64,000 bases of DNA from Mortierella sp. BCC40632 (GCA_011634665.1 WAEK01000011.1:1482501-1546500); one strand, 5' to 3'. Positions 18,593 to 34,310 are shown, numbered from the stretch's first letter. The notes: generated by a model from the sequence alone, not told the origin. Numbers and translations: made by a program.

Positions 18593-20140
18593 TGTATATT
18601 CTGTCGTACTTCTTTGTCTCTACAATTTTTCAAGTATGTGGTGTTCTAACATTTCTCCTTTTTTTCATGGAACTAACATCAAGCATATCGCGGACAAGTT
18701 TTTTTTTTGCATCAGGAACAGCCGTGACCAACTTTCTCGACGTATTTATGAAAGGATAAGGAACGCTGCTTGTTAAAAAGCAGACATTTTCGAGTATTGC
18801 CGATAGTGACAGTCAGGAGAGAGATTGAGTCGCGTGCTAGGCCAGTGTCTGGCAAAGCTAATATTTTTGCTCCTCTCAAAATATCGCACAGTGACTCCGA
18901 GTGAGCGTAGCTGAGTTAGAGTGTTCAGATTTTTGCTAGATTGGCTCCTCATGTGCATTACCGAGTCTTCAGTAGATACTTTACTCCTTTCCTAGCAAAT
19001 CGTCTTGAACTGAGAATCTGAACACCGATGTTGAAACTAGCCGCCCTAGCCCGTGGGAACCACAGGCTTCATTACATCCAGCTGGAGCCTTGGATAATGA
19101 AGATTTGTGTCTTGTCTCCAGCACAGTGAACTAGCGTTGATTTCAGACCGTATCGCTCTGCTGAATAATACTAGAGGTTGTCGTCCTTGCGATAAAAGCT
19201 GAGATACTCCCATGATGGCAGTACGTGCTGTTGTTTTTTTTTTTTTTTTATCGCGTGCCTTGATCGTGTTGTGTGTCTTGAACGTCTTGCACTTCTGTTT
19301 AACTCATTCGACTGCTCTCATACCCTCACAGTCTTGATCTCCCTACACGACAAGAGATGATTCTAATTTTTAGGGCCCGAAGATATTAGGAAGACGTGAG
19401 GCACAGAGTTATTTTGAATAGTCGCAAATCCTGATTTAAAGTACCACCAAGTCGGAAAAACTGACTAAACTGGGTTTCCATAGATATGTAACCTTTTGAA
19501 CAAGGACCTCCTCCCTCCAACAAATACGTCCTTTGAAGTCAAGCTGAGTGCCTCAGCAGCGGAGAGCTTTTTTACGTTCAACAAAGTCTTGGGCAATCAA
19601 CGAAGGATATCACCCATGTCCTCCACGACGGACAAATTCATTTGACTGTCTGAGCTGAACTTGAAACAGTGATTCTTTGAGTCTTGAGATCATTTGCCGT
19701 GCCTATTCAACAGAGGATCTAGGCTCTCTCATTAACGCGTTAATCTCAGATGTAAGGAGCAACACAGGCGAGGAAATCAAGAAGCAATAGTCTTACAGGA
19801 AGAGTGCGAGGACGATGATAACTGACGAGCTGAGAGAGCATCTGACCGAGGTCCGGGACAAAGATTTTCTATTAACGAGTACAATTGGCGTGACAACATT
19901 CCTCATGGTTCTTTTAGGATAGATAGTTTCCTTCTCCAGCTACTGGTGTTAGAGATCAAGGAACCATCTCGGTAAAGTACAGACAACTTGAAGACAATTT
20001 TCCTCTTCACATCGAATCTACAGTGGATGACACAGATTACTTTCTTTCCTGAGGTCAGGAATGTAATCAGGTCAAGAGAAAACACCAAAATGATTTAGGG
20101 GTGGGGGACGTAAGCTTGAGGGATATCACAGTCCTTGGCC
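18593..20140. other. Gene-poor region
   Basis: No gene is supported. A T-run occurs near 19233-19250. A minus-strand open stretch at 19903-20088 (61 codons) has plausible composition but no ATG-backed structure or family match. The region separates the orphan candidate from the Fanzor-like relic. Confidence 0.45.
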
Positions 20141-20149
20141 TAAATCTTG

Positions 20150-20966
20150 GACAGGTTTTCATGGTCGGTACGCGTGCCCCATTACCAAGGCACGACGGAC
20201 TGGAGACCAATAAAGAGAGGGAAAAGAAGAAGTACACGAAGGCTCGCAGGGCGCAAGAGGAGGAATAAAGGAAAGGTCAAGGCTCAGGATATGGAAATGC
20301 ATGCTGAAAAAAGAGAGAACAAAGAAAGATATGAAGAGAATATGAGTGTGGATGTGGATGTCGAGAAGAAAGAGATCAAAAGCAAAAGCAAGGGAAAAGA
20401 GAGAGCCTAGGGCACTGATATGGACCCTGGTGGGAAAGAAGTTCAAGACCTTACCCCCTGTCAAGTGCCTCAGCATGACTTCCAAACAAAAGGCGCTGTA
20501 CCAGCCCTCACTCAAGCACCGCTCATGGTCCGAGCTTTAAAAAGTACGAAAAGCCAATTGCTAGTCCTTTGGTGAGTAGGATCCTGAGTCAATTACCTCC
20601 TCTCCATAGCGGCAGGGTTAGCCTGGAAGGCTATGTGGTCAAGACCGGAGAGAAGGTCGCCAGGGAACGACTCGAAACATTTTACAACGACAGATCTGGA
20701 AGTGTCGTAGATGGGCTGAGAAAAGGGTGTTCAAGAAGAGCTTCGCCATTTGGAGGAACGACTTTTGAAGATGGTGTGTGATCGACAGCAGCCAAGACAA
20801 AGAGGGCCATAACAAGGTCATCCTTGGGATTAGGGTCGAGAGTTTTGGGTCGAGCAACTGCCTCTAGTCGATGCATACGTCTTTCCGATCATATCTTGTT
20901 CAAAAGGCAAGGGCAAATGCAAGCAACAATGTGTCCTGGAGGATCTTTGCAAGCTTTACAGGGAGC

Positions 20967-21004
<38 letters not shown>

Positions 21005-21270
21005 CATGGACAGATTCGCTCACTTGGCCACATCGTGATAGGGTGAATGAATAATACACATAAAAAAAAAAGTGCCCTGTCTGCAAGGACTTTGTCGACT
21101 GTACTGCCCAAAGTGCAAGACCTACATGCATAGGGGTATCATATTCATAACATCTGGTGGACCAAAAGCACCCTATATCTTCAGCCCCGAGATAGTCAAG
21201 GTGGGTTCCCTTGAACGGAGAGCAGCTCTAGTAGTAACGCCGGAGCAAGGGATATTAAAGTGATGACATA
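20150..21270 (+). mobile_element. Decayed Fanzor/TnpB-like nuclease gene relic
   Basis: Short blocks in changing plus-strand frames resemble a Fanzor (eukaryotic TnpB relative) C-terminal half. At 20412-20440 GTDMDPGGKE resembles the RuvC-I GIDPG motif. At 21070-21100 KKCPVCKDFV and, one frame over, LYCPKCKTYMHRG together resemble the zinc ribbon CPxC..CPxC followed by the HRD block of TnpB/Fanzor, with Asp changed to Gly. Next comes HNIW.. and TLYLQPRD, similar to the tail I expect in fungal Fanzor proteins. Several stops, frameshifts and a 33-base T-run (20972-21004) interrupt it, so it is non-functional. No inverted repeats were found. The call rests on short motifs and is tentative. Confidence 0.45.
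20972..21004 (+). repeat. Poly(T) tract, 33 bases
   Basis: An uninterrupted T-run lies inside the Fanzor-like relic, between the region with RuvC-like remnants and the zinc-ribbon remnant. Further T-runs lie at 21451-21462 and 21745-21772. Confidence 0.9.
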
Positions 21271-21741
21271 TTTAATGCGTCCATTGTTCTATATCCAGAA
21301 CATACTCTTCGTTTTCCTTATCACTGTAGACCCTATACGAAAACTTGGCTCCTGATGCGTCCATAGTTCAGATGATCTATTTTTTGGCCATCCAGCAAAT
21401 GCTCTTGTCTTCCAATGTGGCCTCCGCACGGGAGCTGAAAAGAGCATCCTTTTTTTTTTTTTGCGATCCAGTAAAGGTCAACAAGCACATGAGAGATACA
21501 CCGTCAAGATCTGCAAGAACAATAAAGTCTTGTATGCCGAACTCGCCCGCCCCTTGTGAGTATGGATGCATGCAACAGGACCCAGTCTGGTTAATCACAG
21601 TGACATGTTCTATTACTGTGGCCCGCTCGGGCTCCCTGTGCCTGTAATAGATGGGATAGAAAAAAAAAACGGTAAAGAGGCTCGGGTGCATAGCTGGGAT
21701 ACTTTGTTCCGTCAGAGCACAGGTTGGTATATGAGGAAGCA

Positions 21742-21772
<31 letters not shown>

Positions 21773-22202
21773 GCATATCCCCAAGCACAGGAACCCTTTT
21801 GAGAGGAGGGTCCTGGTGAAGGGAGTAGTCGTGTGGATGATTCGCCCAACTCAGAGTGACACATAAACACATTAGAGAGAACTTTGATTCGGGATAGTGT
21901 TATCCTTTACCCCTCCGGATTGTTGGCGGACATCAAGTCCAGACAGGGAAAAAAAATAAATTCCCAACCACAGTTGGATCTGGGGAACAAGCAGACGGGA
22001 TGGAGAGAAGAAGGTTCAAACAAAAAGCCGTTTGTTGCATCTCACCCCCTCTCTTTATCTTGTGAGAAAGAGAGAGAGCAAAGGCAAAGTCTTATACTTT
22101 AGGATCTGTGGAAAGAAACTAGACGAACATACCGACAATAGCTTGCAATGTTTGCAGCCAATAGTGATAGCGTAATAAGCAATGGAGTGGGCAATGGCAG
22201 TG

Positions 22203-22204
<2 letters not shown>
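21271..22204. other. Gene-poor region with T-runs
   Basis: No supported gene. A minus-strand stretch near 21300-21380 has some protein-like composition but stops interrupt it within about 35 codons. T-runs at 21451 and 21745 resemble inserted poly(A) tails on the opposite strand, but no retroelement could be identified beside them. Confidence 0.4.
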
Positions 22205-22236
<32 letters not shown>

Positions 22237-22598
22237 CAGATAGAGAAAAAACATGACAGTGGCCAGTGCCCCTGGCGTAACAACAATGAGGTAGTGAGAG
22301 CCGCAGCGAACAAGGCAGATTGGAGGAGGTGCGTGCGCTAGGCGAGAAGAACTACGTTAGGCTGTCCCGGATGGCCCCGGGTAGGGGAAGAGCGAGCGAG
22401 AGAGAGAGAGAGAGAGAGAGGCACCCGGGAAGCGCCAGGGCCAGGGGCCAGTTGGCAGCCGCCAATGGTCAGAGGTTAGTGGTCAGAGGTCAGAGGTTAG
22501 TGGTTGGTGGTCAGTGGCCAGTGCCAGTGCTTGGACCTAACTGATGCGGCGTGATTCGGCTCTGTGCGGAGAGAGAAGGTCTTAATCACTCTCTCCCC

Positions 22599-22662
<64 letters not shown>
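22205..22662 (+). repeat. Cluster of (GA)n microsatellites
   Basis: Three pure (GA)n blocks at about 22206-22234, 22397-22420 and 22603-22662 lie in the region upstream of the RRM gene. Between them are GGTCAGAGGT/TAGTGGTC-type short direct repeats (about 22466-22525). This is simple-sequence DNA; a regulatory role such as binding of GA factors is possible but not shown. Confidence 0.85.
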
Positions 22663-22665
<3 letters not shown>

Positions 22666-22987
22666 GCGGACTAAATCAGTTCAGTGCAAGTGAGAAAGAT
22701 AGAAAGAGAGAGAGAGGAAAAAAAAAAAAAAAAGGCAGATCGGGAGAATGATGCGGCGGTGTTTACTTGCGCATGCATCATCATCTCTTTCTTCCTTTTC
22801 TTTCTCTCTTTTTTTTTTTTTTTCTTCTCTCTCTTCTCTCTCTTCTCTCTCTTCTCTCTCTGTCATTATTTTTCTTTCATCCATTCATCTTTTCATCTCT
22901 CCTTTTCATCTCCTACTTTTTCCATCCTTCCTCAGTTGCATCATACTCCTCTTCATCTAATCCGATCCTCGGACTAGCCCTGGAGTC

Positions 22988-25728
<2,741 letters not shown>

Positions 25729-27405
25729 GTGTCGCCATTGCTTTCCATTTTTTCATTTTTATTACTATTTCGTTGTTATTTCTCTCATATGTCCTTTTAT
25801 TCGCTCCGCTCTTCTTTTTCTCCCCTCCATCTTTTTTTTTCTCGCTCTCTCTCTCACCTTCATACTCATTATTGCATTTTTTTTTTTTTATATCTCTGAG
25901 AAGTTGTTTGTGTCTATCCATTCAGGTCATTTTCTTCTCTTCATCTCTCTCCTCATTACCATACCCCCTTCCATTATTTTCATCATGAAATGACGCCCAC
26001 TACTCATATAGCATCCCATCGGTCGGCCAACGTAGCTACCAAAGAAGAAACAAAAACGACAAAAATTGCAAAGATTGCAAAAAAAAATAGCACCTATTTC
26101 ATCGTGGAGAGAGAGAGAACGAGAACGAGAGAGAAGATATTCTTCCTCACAAGACCTCCTGCTCCCCCTTGCTCCTCCTCCATCCTTCCCCCTCCTCCTC
26201 CCCAAAAAGACATAGTAGCATTCAGCATCTTCATAGCATTCCTGGGTTATATACAAAGAGTTTTATAAAAAGAAGCCTTCATTATTTGTTATCCCTTTCT
26301 TTTCCTTTTTACCTCCTCTCCTCCCATTCTCTTAGTCAGGAGAGGAGGAGAGGAAAGGAGTTGATTAGACTGACACCAATCGTGGACTCAAATTCAGTTG
26401 AATTTGTCAAATATTTCTACCTGCTTATTACTTCTACACTTCATCCTTTCTTCTTGTTATCCACAGTTTCAATCTTATAATCAAATACATGTTGACTTGA
26501 CATTACAAGGTCTATTTTGGCCAGCCACCTTGAATCTCGGATGACATCCATGGAAGAGTACTGTTGCTGAGAACCCTGTTTGGAAACTCTTATCATGTTC
26601 TAAAATGTCGGATAAAATGTACAACAGATAGAACTGGTCTTTTTTTCGCCCCCTTCTTCTTCTTTCACTTTCTTTCACTTTCTTACTTTCTCCCTCTCTA
26701 CATCTGCAGTGACTTCCCTGTGGTTTCCAATAGAATAGTAAGGTGCGTGGGGGAGGCAGGAGACACTAATGGACGACAAAAGATTGTCACTGCTGTTTAT
26801 TCTGTCCAGAATCAACCATTTTCTCTGTATCTTTGTCGGAAGGAGAGGCCCATATTTCAGCTCTCTTGTTATCTTTTGTGGAAGCCAATAGTCGTAGAGC
26901 CATGAGTGGTGTTTACATGGGCCCAATACTAGCAACCAAAAAAAAAAAGATAACAACACTCTTACATTTTCTTCACTTCATAACACCGTTCGATACAAAG
27001 TCTTCGCCACCACACGCACGCACGTGTGGTGTGTGTACCACCCCAAATCAGAGACTGTTCCAACTCGCGCATGGAAGCACTGGTCAGACTCGCGTGATCG
27101 CTCTTTCTCCCTAAAAAGAAATCGATAGTCCTAAAAAAAAGCAAGCAAGCAAGCAAGCAAGCTGAAGATGTTTATTGCACCAACAGTGGTTCTCAAAAAA
27201 TATCCCACAGCCAACACCACATCTCAACCTTCGCCACTCGTGCTTTAACAGATGAACATTTTCTTTTTCTGTCTAAATGCTTTAGTTCTTTCTTTTATTA
27301 GGATATCCAGAGTATAAAGAGAGAAAGAGAAAGAAAGAGAAGTGTGTAGCTTGCGTATATGTTGATGCTTTTTTTGTTTTTTTTTTTTAAAAAAAAGGAT
27401 TTGAT
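25729..27405. other. Convergent 3' intergenic region
   Basis: This lies between the plus-strand RRM gene and the minus-strand ABCB gene, so it carries both 3' flanks. The left part (25729-26000) is a T-rich 3' untranslated region. A GCAAGCAAGCAAGCAAGCAA short repeat is at about 27140. No coding region is supported. Confidence 0.5.
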
Positions 27406-30400
27406 TTAGTGCGTCACCTCCAGGTTCTGCTTCTTGCACAACTCCGAGTACAATCCACCCAGAGACAACAACTCGTAGTGACGACCCGACTCGATAATCG
27501 ATCCGTCCTTGACCACCAGGATCAAGTCCGCATCCTGAATTGTACGCAAACGATGAGCAATCACAATTGTCGTACGGCCAGCGCGTGCACGGTCCAACGC
27601 ATCCTGGACAAGCTTCTCCGACTCGGAATCCAAAGCCGAAGTTGCCTCGTCCAACAACAAGATCTTGGGGTTACGGATCAAGGCACGGGCAATAGCAATA
27701 CGCTGCTTCTGACCACCAGACAACTGAGAACCCTTGTCACCGACACGAGTGTCATATCCTTGAGGAAGCGACATCACAAAGTCGTGAATGTTCGAAGCAC
27801 GGGCCGCGGCAACAACCTGTTCGTGATCCACAGTCTGACCATCGGGAATACCGTAACGGATGTTCTCACCGATCGAGATATCAAACAAAACGGGCTCCTG
27901 ACCGACCAAAGCCATGTATTTACGGATGTTGTCCAACTGGAGATCACGGACATCGTACTTGTCAATCGTGGCCTTGCCCTCCAAGGTGTCATACCAGCGC
28001 TGCAACAACGCAATGATGGTCGACTTGCCGCATCCAGAGGGTCCGACAAGAGCGACGGTCTGCGAGGGCTTGACATCGACATCGACACCCTTGAAGATCT
28101 GGATATCAGGACGGGTTGGGTAGTGGAAGTGAACCTTCTCCAGACCCAAAGATCCCTCGACACGCTGAGGAGAGATGCCATCCTTGTACGCGTCGATGGT
28201 GGTGTCCTTATCGAGCAACTCAAACACGTTGATCGAAGACTCCTTACCCTTGATAAACTTGGGACTAGATACAAAAAGAAAAGCGGGATGTTGTTAGAGA
28301 CCGTCAAAAGCATTGCGTAAAGCTGGGGGTTTTTGTTTGTTTGTTTGCTTTGGTTCATAGAGCAAATAAAGAAAAGACCAAATCACTTACAGCTGAGCAG
28401 CAACCTGACCAAGACCCATAGCCATAAAGATCACATAGAACATAGTAGGGAAGATCGACTCGTAGCTCATCACACCAGACTCAGCAAAGCGATGACCAGC
28501 ATAGAAACCGACAGCGTAGGTCCAGAACATAATACCCTGAGAGAGAGCGTAACCGATGGAACCGATGTAGGCACGGCGAACAGCAAAGTGGTGGGGCTCC
28601 AAGGTAACTTCCTTGTAACGTTCCTCGAATCGAGTCTCCTTGGCCAAGGTCACGACTGTGCGAATGTTGGTAATAGCCTCGTTGGCAACACGACCCGACT
28701 GCTCATAAGCCTTCTTGGTCTTGGAGCTGAAACCTTCCATGACACCCATAGCAAAGTATTGCGAGGCAGCCAAAAGTGGGATCAGGGCCAGAATGACCAA
28801 GGTCAGACGCCAGCTCTCCTTGAAGGCAAAACCCAAGCCAAGACAAACAGTGACAACAGTCTGGAAGAAGAGCTTCATAATCTGAGAGACAAGTTCGTGC
28901 ATCTGGTAGGCATCAGTGGCAAGACGGGAGCTCAGGGCACCGGTGCTGTTTTCTTCTCTGTCAAAGAATCCCATTTCTTGGCTCATGATAGCCTAAATTC
29001 AATAGAAAGGGATGGCAAGTGAAAAAGAAAAGAGTCAGTTTAACAGCTCACTCATATCGATTGTCCAAAATATACAACAAAAAAAAAAGGACTCAATGTG
29101 ATTACCATAAAGCTGAGGGAACGCATACGACGGGCCATGGTCTCTCCAATGTACTCAAAGATGGTGATCGAACCTCCATTTGAGATGAAAGCCACAATAC
29201 CAATAACCAAGAACATCAAAGCGTTAAAGTTGGCCTTGTCGGTGAAATCAGATCGAGAGGGGTCGAAGAAGATAGTGATCATATCACCAAAGAACTTTGC
29301 AAACATAGGGAACACGGCTCCAGAAATACCGCTCAAGACGGCACCACCAGCAAGCAACAACCACTCGGGACGCATGGACTTGAGCACGCGAGTAATGGGA
29401 GCCTTCGATTGCTTAATCTTATCGGCTTGTTCCTTCTTCTTGCGCTTCTCAATCTCATCAGGAGTCTCGTGAAGGGAGATACGGGTTTCAACACGGTGCA
29501 AGGATTTTTCAGATTTGGGGATTGATCGGGTCGAGGACATGCGGCGCATACGGGAAGCAAAACCAAAGCTCTTGCGATGTTCATCCCTCTCGGGGATGGC
29601 ACCTTCAGCAATAGCAATGTGGTGCTTCTCATTTTCAGGCTCGGGCTCGGGCAAAACCTCGTTCTCAACATCGACACCACCCGACTTGAGCTGTTGCTTC
29701 GCGACCAATTGAGCATACACTCCTCCAAGAGCCAACAAGGTCTCGTGGTCTCCGGATTCCATAACAATACCCTTGTCCATCACATAAATAAGATCGGCGT
29801 TCATAATCGTTGACAAGCGGTGAGCGACGACGATGGTCGAGCGGCCCTGAGAGGCCTTGTCGAGAGCTTCCTGAACAATGCGTTCCGATTCGGTATCCAA
29901 AGCAGAGGTAGCCTCATCCAAGAGAAGAATACGAGGGTTCTTGATCATAGCACGGGCAATGGCGATACGCTGCTTCTGACCACCAGACAACAATGCACCC
30001 TTCTCACCGACCATGGTGTTGTACTTGTCGGGGAGCCTCATGATAAAGTCGTGTGCGTTCGAGAGTTTGCAGGCGGTGATAATTTCCTCGTCAGTGGGTG
30101 CGGGGTTGCCCTTGCGGACACCATAAGCAATGTTCTGTTTGATCGAAGCGTTGAAGAGAACAGGTTCCTGAGAGACGATACCGATGGTGTTGCGGAGATG
30201 AGTGACGTTCCAGTCCTTGATTTCAATGCCATCCAGAGTAACCGAACCAGAGATGGGATCGTAGAATCGCTCGACGAGACCAATGATGGTCGACTTGCCA
30301 CTGCCAGAGTGACCGACAAGAGCGACAGTCTGACCTGGCTTGATCTCAACGTTCATCTTCTTCAAGATTTGGACATCAGGACGGGATGGATAGGCAAAGT

Positions 30401-31755
30401 CGACATCCTTAACAACGATGTGACCCTGGATCTGCTCTGGCTTGGCACCCTTGTCGCTAGCTGAGTCGATGGTAGGAACACGGTCGATAGTCTTGAAAAT
30501 GTTGTAGGCTGCTCCTTGGGCGCTGGCAAAAGCCGAGACGTTGGGTCCAACGTTACCGAGGGCGAAAGCTCCGATAATCATACCCATGAAGACCTCAAGA
30601 ACCTCACCACCGGTCATTCTACCTGCATGGACTTCGCGTGCGCCGTACCAGAAGGCGAGCGCATAGGTTGCAAACAGAATCAACATGAAGGCACCGACAC
30701 CAAGACCGACGACAATAGCCTTCTTCTTTCCGCTCTCGAAGGCCTCATTGAGCTCCTTAACATACGACTGGGTCTCGCGCTTTTGGCCACCAAACGAAAC
30801 AACAGTTCGGATAGAAGAGAAAGCCTGTTCGGCGACCGAACCGGCCTTAGAGTACGAATCCTGACCCTTGGTGGCGCTTGCGACAGTGAACTTGGCCATC
30901 ATGACGGCGCAGGCACCGATGAGGGGCACACAGGACAAGAGAACCAAGCTGAGCTTCCATCCAGCAGTGAAACCGATCACAAAACCAGTGATAAAAGTAG
31001 CCAAGCTGGAGATGGCCAGACCGACCTTCTCTGCCATACCATCGTAAATCATCTGCGTGTCCGAGTTGAGACGAGTGGTGAGCGACTCGGACTGCTTGCC
31101 AGTGTCGTGCCAGCCAATATCCTGACGCAAAATCGCATGGAGGTACTCTTCACGGATGCGCTTGATCTGGTTCTCGGCAGACAGGGTCCAGAAACACATT
31201 TGGAGATAGGCAGCGACAAAGATGGCAGCACCAACAATAGTAAAGAGAATGACCTTGTCAATGATCAAGTCTCCCTTGTTATTACCGGCCATGGCCAGGT
31301 CTCCGACAATGTTGCCCATCAGCTTGGCCACCATGGGCGTACCAACGCCTGTGGCAATGGACGAGATGAGTGCAATGCTGTCAAAGAGGAGAAGAAAAGG
31401 AGAGAAAGACTGTCAGCAGGAGCGAAACTCGAAACACACTCGAACATAAACAGGCGGTGGCGTGATTTTGGTAAACTTACATGATATAAAAGTAATCCAG
31501 CTTGGAGGCAAATCGGTAGAGTGTAAAGTAAGAGACGGCCTTTCGCTCCTTGGGCGTGCCGTCGTCTTCGTCAGAGCTTTTGGCGCTGTTACTGTCGCTG
31601 CTCTTTTCTTTGGAATGTTGGTTCGAGATTTCGACCTCGGTCTTGCCGGTGGTGACCGAGTCAGACTTGCCAGCAGGTGTTACAGGCGCAGTGTGTCCCG
31701 AAGGAGTTGGTACGGAGGACTGGAGCTCCTCGAGCTCCATTTTCCCTTCAGCCAT
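27406..31755 (-). CDS. Full-size ABCB (MDR/P-glycoprotein-type) ABC transporter
   Basis: Four exons (31755-31481, 31377-29106, 28992-28391, 28264-27406) give 1335 aa. Order: polar N-terminal tail, membrane domain 1, NBD1, linker, membrane domain 2, NBD2, typical of fungal Ste6/Pmd1-like half-duplicated exporters. NBD1 has Walker A GHSGSGKST (about 447-455), signature LSGGQKQR (about 555) and Walker B ILLLDEATSALD (about 575). NBD2 has GPSGCGKST (about 1124), LSGGQKQR (about 1231) and ILLLDEATSALD (about 1251). All catalytic motifs are intact, so it should be an active ATP-driven exporter in the plasma or vacuolar membrane; the substrate (lipids, peptides or drugs) is unknown. Introns use GTAAGT or GTAATC donors, and the phases agree throughout. 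The large plus-strand frames across this gene are antisense shadows. The next transporter gene lies upstream on the same strand. Confidence 0.93.
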
Positions 31756-32099
31756 AATGATATACGGATTCTACGTGTGAAGAGCTGTGGACGCAGGAAG
31801 GAAGAGAGAGGAGAAAGGGATTAGTGGCGGAAGATGTAGGGAGTTTTATTCTCTTGGAGCGTTGAGGAGCGTGTGAGGGAGAGAATCGTTCGACTCGGCC
31901 TTTTCTTCCCCTCCCAGGGCAGATTGTGCTTTTGTTTAAATCAGGCAAGGGATGCGGGATAGAGGCTGATAGGTAAGGCTGGGCGGCTCTGATGCATCTC
32001 CAAATTAACTCGGATGGGATTTCCGGTGGAAGGGAAGAGAAGGAGGGGGAGAAGAAGAAAAGTAGAGCGAGTGTGTGTTTGTGTGCCGTTCGCTTGGGT

Positions 32100-32139
<40 letters not shown>
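32100..32139 (+). repeat. (GA)n microsatellite upstream of the ABCB gene
   Basis: Twenty uninterrupted GA units lie about 345 bases upstream of the ABCB start codon, so they are (TC)n in the direction of that gene, within its likely promoter. Confidence 0.9.
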
Positions 32140-32143
<4 letters not shown>

Positions 32144-32932
32144 GCCGTCGGTTACCTACCAGAAGTAGAGTGGCCCCTGAGAAAGGTGCTGGGAAAAGAG
32201 ATGTGATGGGCAGTGCCCGGTCGGATGTAGCTGTGCTGACAGAAAGAGGGGAGGGAAGAGATATCGGACTGGCCGTGTGAGTGTGAGCGTGGGCGTGAGA
32301 GAGGAGAGGAGGTTCCAGGCAAGGAGGATGAGGATGAATGAAATGAAAGGCCTGGATAAGTGCAACCGCTGAGAAAAATAACAATCAGGCGAAGCACAGG
32401 TGGCAAGTTGTTGGATTGTGTGGAGTGTGTCTAAAGAGATGGGGGGTGGGGGGGCCTTTTTATAGAGACAGGTCTGTGAGCGGACATTGCCCACTGGAGA
32501 CATTGGAGAGAAAAGACCTTATCGGCGATACAGTCTTAACCGTCCTGCCACTCTGGCCTCACAACACAGAGCACACGGCCTCGGACAAAAAATAGAGATA
32601 CACTCGGATCCTCAATGCTGCTGCCATCTCAAACTGTCAACCATCGCTGTTGCGAATGGATTTTGCGCGCAAAGGTGTATGGGAAGGAGTGAGAGTGGGA
32701 CGAGGTCAAGGGTGATGGCAGAGGGATGGTCCGTGGAAGAACAAAGTACCAGGAAATGGCGACAGTTCAGTAATAGACAGGCTCGCAAGCCTTGGCATGG
32801 TAATTCGACGGGGGTCAATTAGTGGACCAGGCCAGACAAAGAACCAGGACAGGATGTGACAAACCGGTTTTTTTGATGTTGGACTGCGTTTTTTTATTTC
32901 TACTGACTGCGTCTGTGTGTGTGTGCGTGTGT

Positions 32933-32966
<34 letters not shown>

Positions 32967-33449
32967 CGGGGAGAGAGAAAAGCTGAGCACTCTGGACAGG
33001 AGCAGTCTCGCACTGAGAGTCAAGTCCAACAGTATCTGTTCAGTCTACCGACCGAAAACCGGTAATAAGCTCTGCCGGCCAATGGCCGTGTCGCTTCTCT
33101 CCGCCCCTGACAGACTAGTGATCTCGGTGCTCCGCTCTTGCTCTTCTTCGCCCCTTTGATCTCGAGCTCAGATGGAGGCCGAGCGTACTTCCGCCCCTAA
33201 GTCGACCGCACTCGCCCCCTCCCTCGTTACTGTAGAGAGAACACATGTGCCTGGCTAATGTCCATGCCAGGCCCTGCGACCAAATACCAGGCCCTCTTCA
33301 CCAAACCGACACGGCTATAGCTTCTGTGGTCTTGGTCAAACGCTCTGTTCTTCAGTACATTGCATTTTTTTCCGCGCATCTTGCCCTGTTCATTGGGCCA
33401 TGACCACCTAATCCCTCGAAACGACACAACAATTCCTTAGACCACACAA

Positions 33450-33452
<3 letters not shown>

Positions 33453-33497
<45 letters not shown>
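33453..33497 (+). repeat. Poly(T) tract, 45 bases
   Basis: The longest homopolymer in the window, in intergenic DNA. It could be the poly(A) of an inserted transcript copy on the minus strand, but no recognisable gene body lies next to it. Confidence 0.9.
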
Positions 33498-33969
33498 CTA
33501 GAGTCTCTAAGTCTTTGGGGCAACACCACATGGGGCCAAGGTTTATCAGATCATGCTTATGCCCCACATGTGTTGTAGATTTGCATCTGGTCTTGAACCA
33601 TTTTGTGCTGACATATTCTTCAACTGAGATGGGAAGGCAAGAGAAAGAGAAGAGGGGGAGGGGGGGAGAGAGATAAAGGGAAGAGCCTGGCATGCTCATA
33701 CGCCCAGACGGATGACACGTTTGCGCGGTCGATTTTTGAACACCAAGCTTTGCAGTGCGATGCCCCCTCGAGTTTAATGAAGAGAAGCATACCCTACAAG
33801 GGGTTGATGCAAAGGGTCTAAAGTCATTACAGCCCACAATTCAAACGAGGAGATTCAGCTGGGACGTTCTTTCTTGTTTATGCGTGTGAGTGTGTGTGCG
33901 TGTGTGTACCTCTATGTCTCTCCGGTGTTTGAGCTCAACAAACCCTAAAAAGGCAAGCAAAACGCTTCC

Positions 33970-34248
33970 CTACCTCCTCCTTTGGTTCTCATCGAGCAGG
34001 TTCTGTAACAGCCATTCACAAACATTGACGGCATTTTCCATTGCTGTGGTCAACAAGTAAACGTTGATCATAGTGCCATGCTCACCATTAGTACTATTGA
34101 TAGCCTCACCAAGAAACAGGTTAACGGATTCATTGAATTCTTTTCTTTTTGACTTTGTGCTTTCATGCCATACAGCCATTTACCTTGTGCACATTGGATA
34201 AAAAGATGAGCAAACTTCGGAACAACATCCTGGTTGCCTGTCGAAAAA
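33970..34248 (-). pseudogene. Possible gene fragment encoding a helical segment
   Basis: On the minus strand, after a T-run and CGACAG (acceptor-like), one frame reads NQDVVPKFAHLFIQCAQ. A second frame then reads EFNESVNLFLGEAINSTNG followed by INVYLLTTAMENAVNVCEWL and LQNLLDENQRRR to a stop at 33970. The two join in frame if a 44-nt stretch starting GTAAAT is removed, but it lacks a clear branch site and is very short for an intron. The sequence looks like real alpha-helical protein, yet no start or further exons are visible. It is either a relic or the last exons of a gene I cannot trace. No family recognised. Confidence 0.3.
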
Positions 34249-34310
34249 AAAAAAAGCCGATGCATGCTGATGCGGGATACTGGGGGGGCGGGAAAGCGCA
34301 GTGGTTGCAT

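Larger units (their letters stand above)
31756..33969. other. Upstream region of the ABCB gene
   Basis: No gene is supported. It holds the ABCB promoter and leader and a (GA)n block at about 32100-32139. Also present are (GT)n at about 32905-32966 and a 45-base T-run at 33453-33497. Open frames here follow the simple repeats and show no protein character. Confidence 0.5.

Noticed and set aside
22603..22662. Telomeric or centromeric repeat
   Set aside because: The repeat is (AG)n with no telomere-like TTAGGG units and single-copy genes on both sides.
27409..28320. 303-codon plus-strand frame across the ABCB gene
   Set aside because: It lies exactly opposite the NBD2 exon, whose Walker and signature motifs fix the coding strand; the antisense frame has no motifs.
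30516..31484. 322-codon plus-strand frame across the ABCB gene
   Set aside because: Antisense shadow of membrane domain 1 with runs of polar residues typical of reversed codons.
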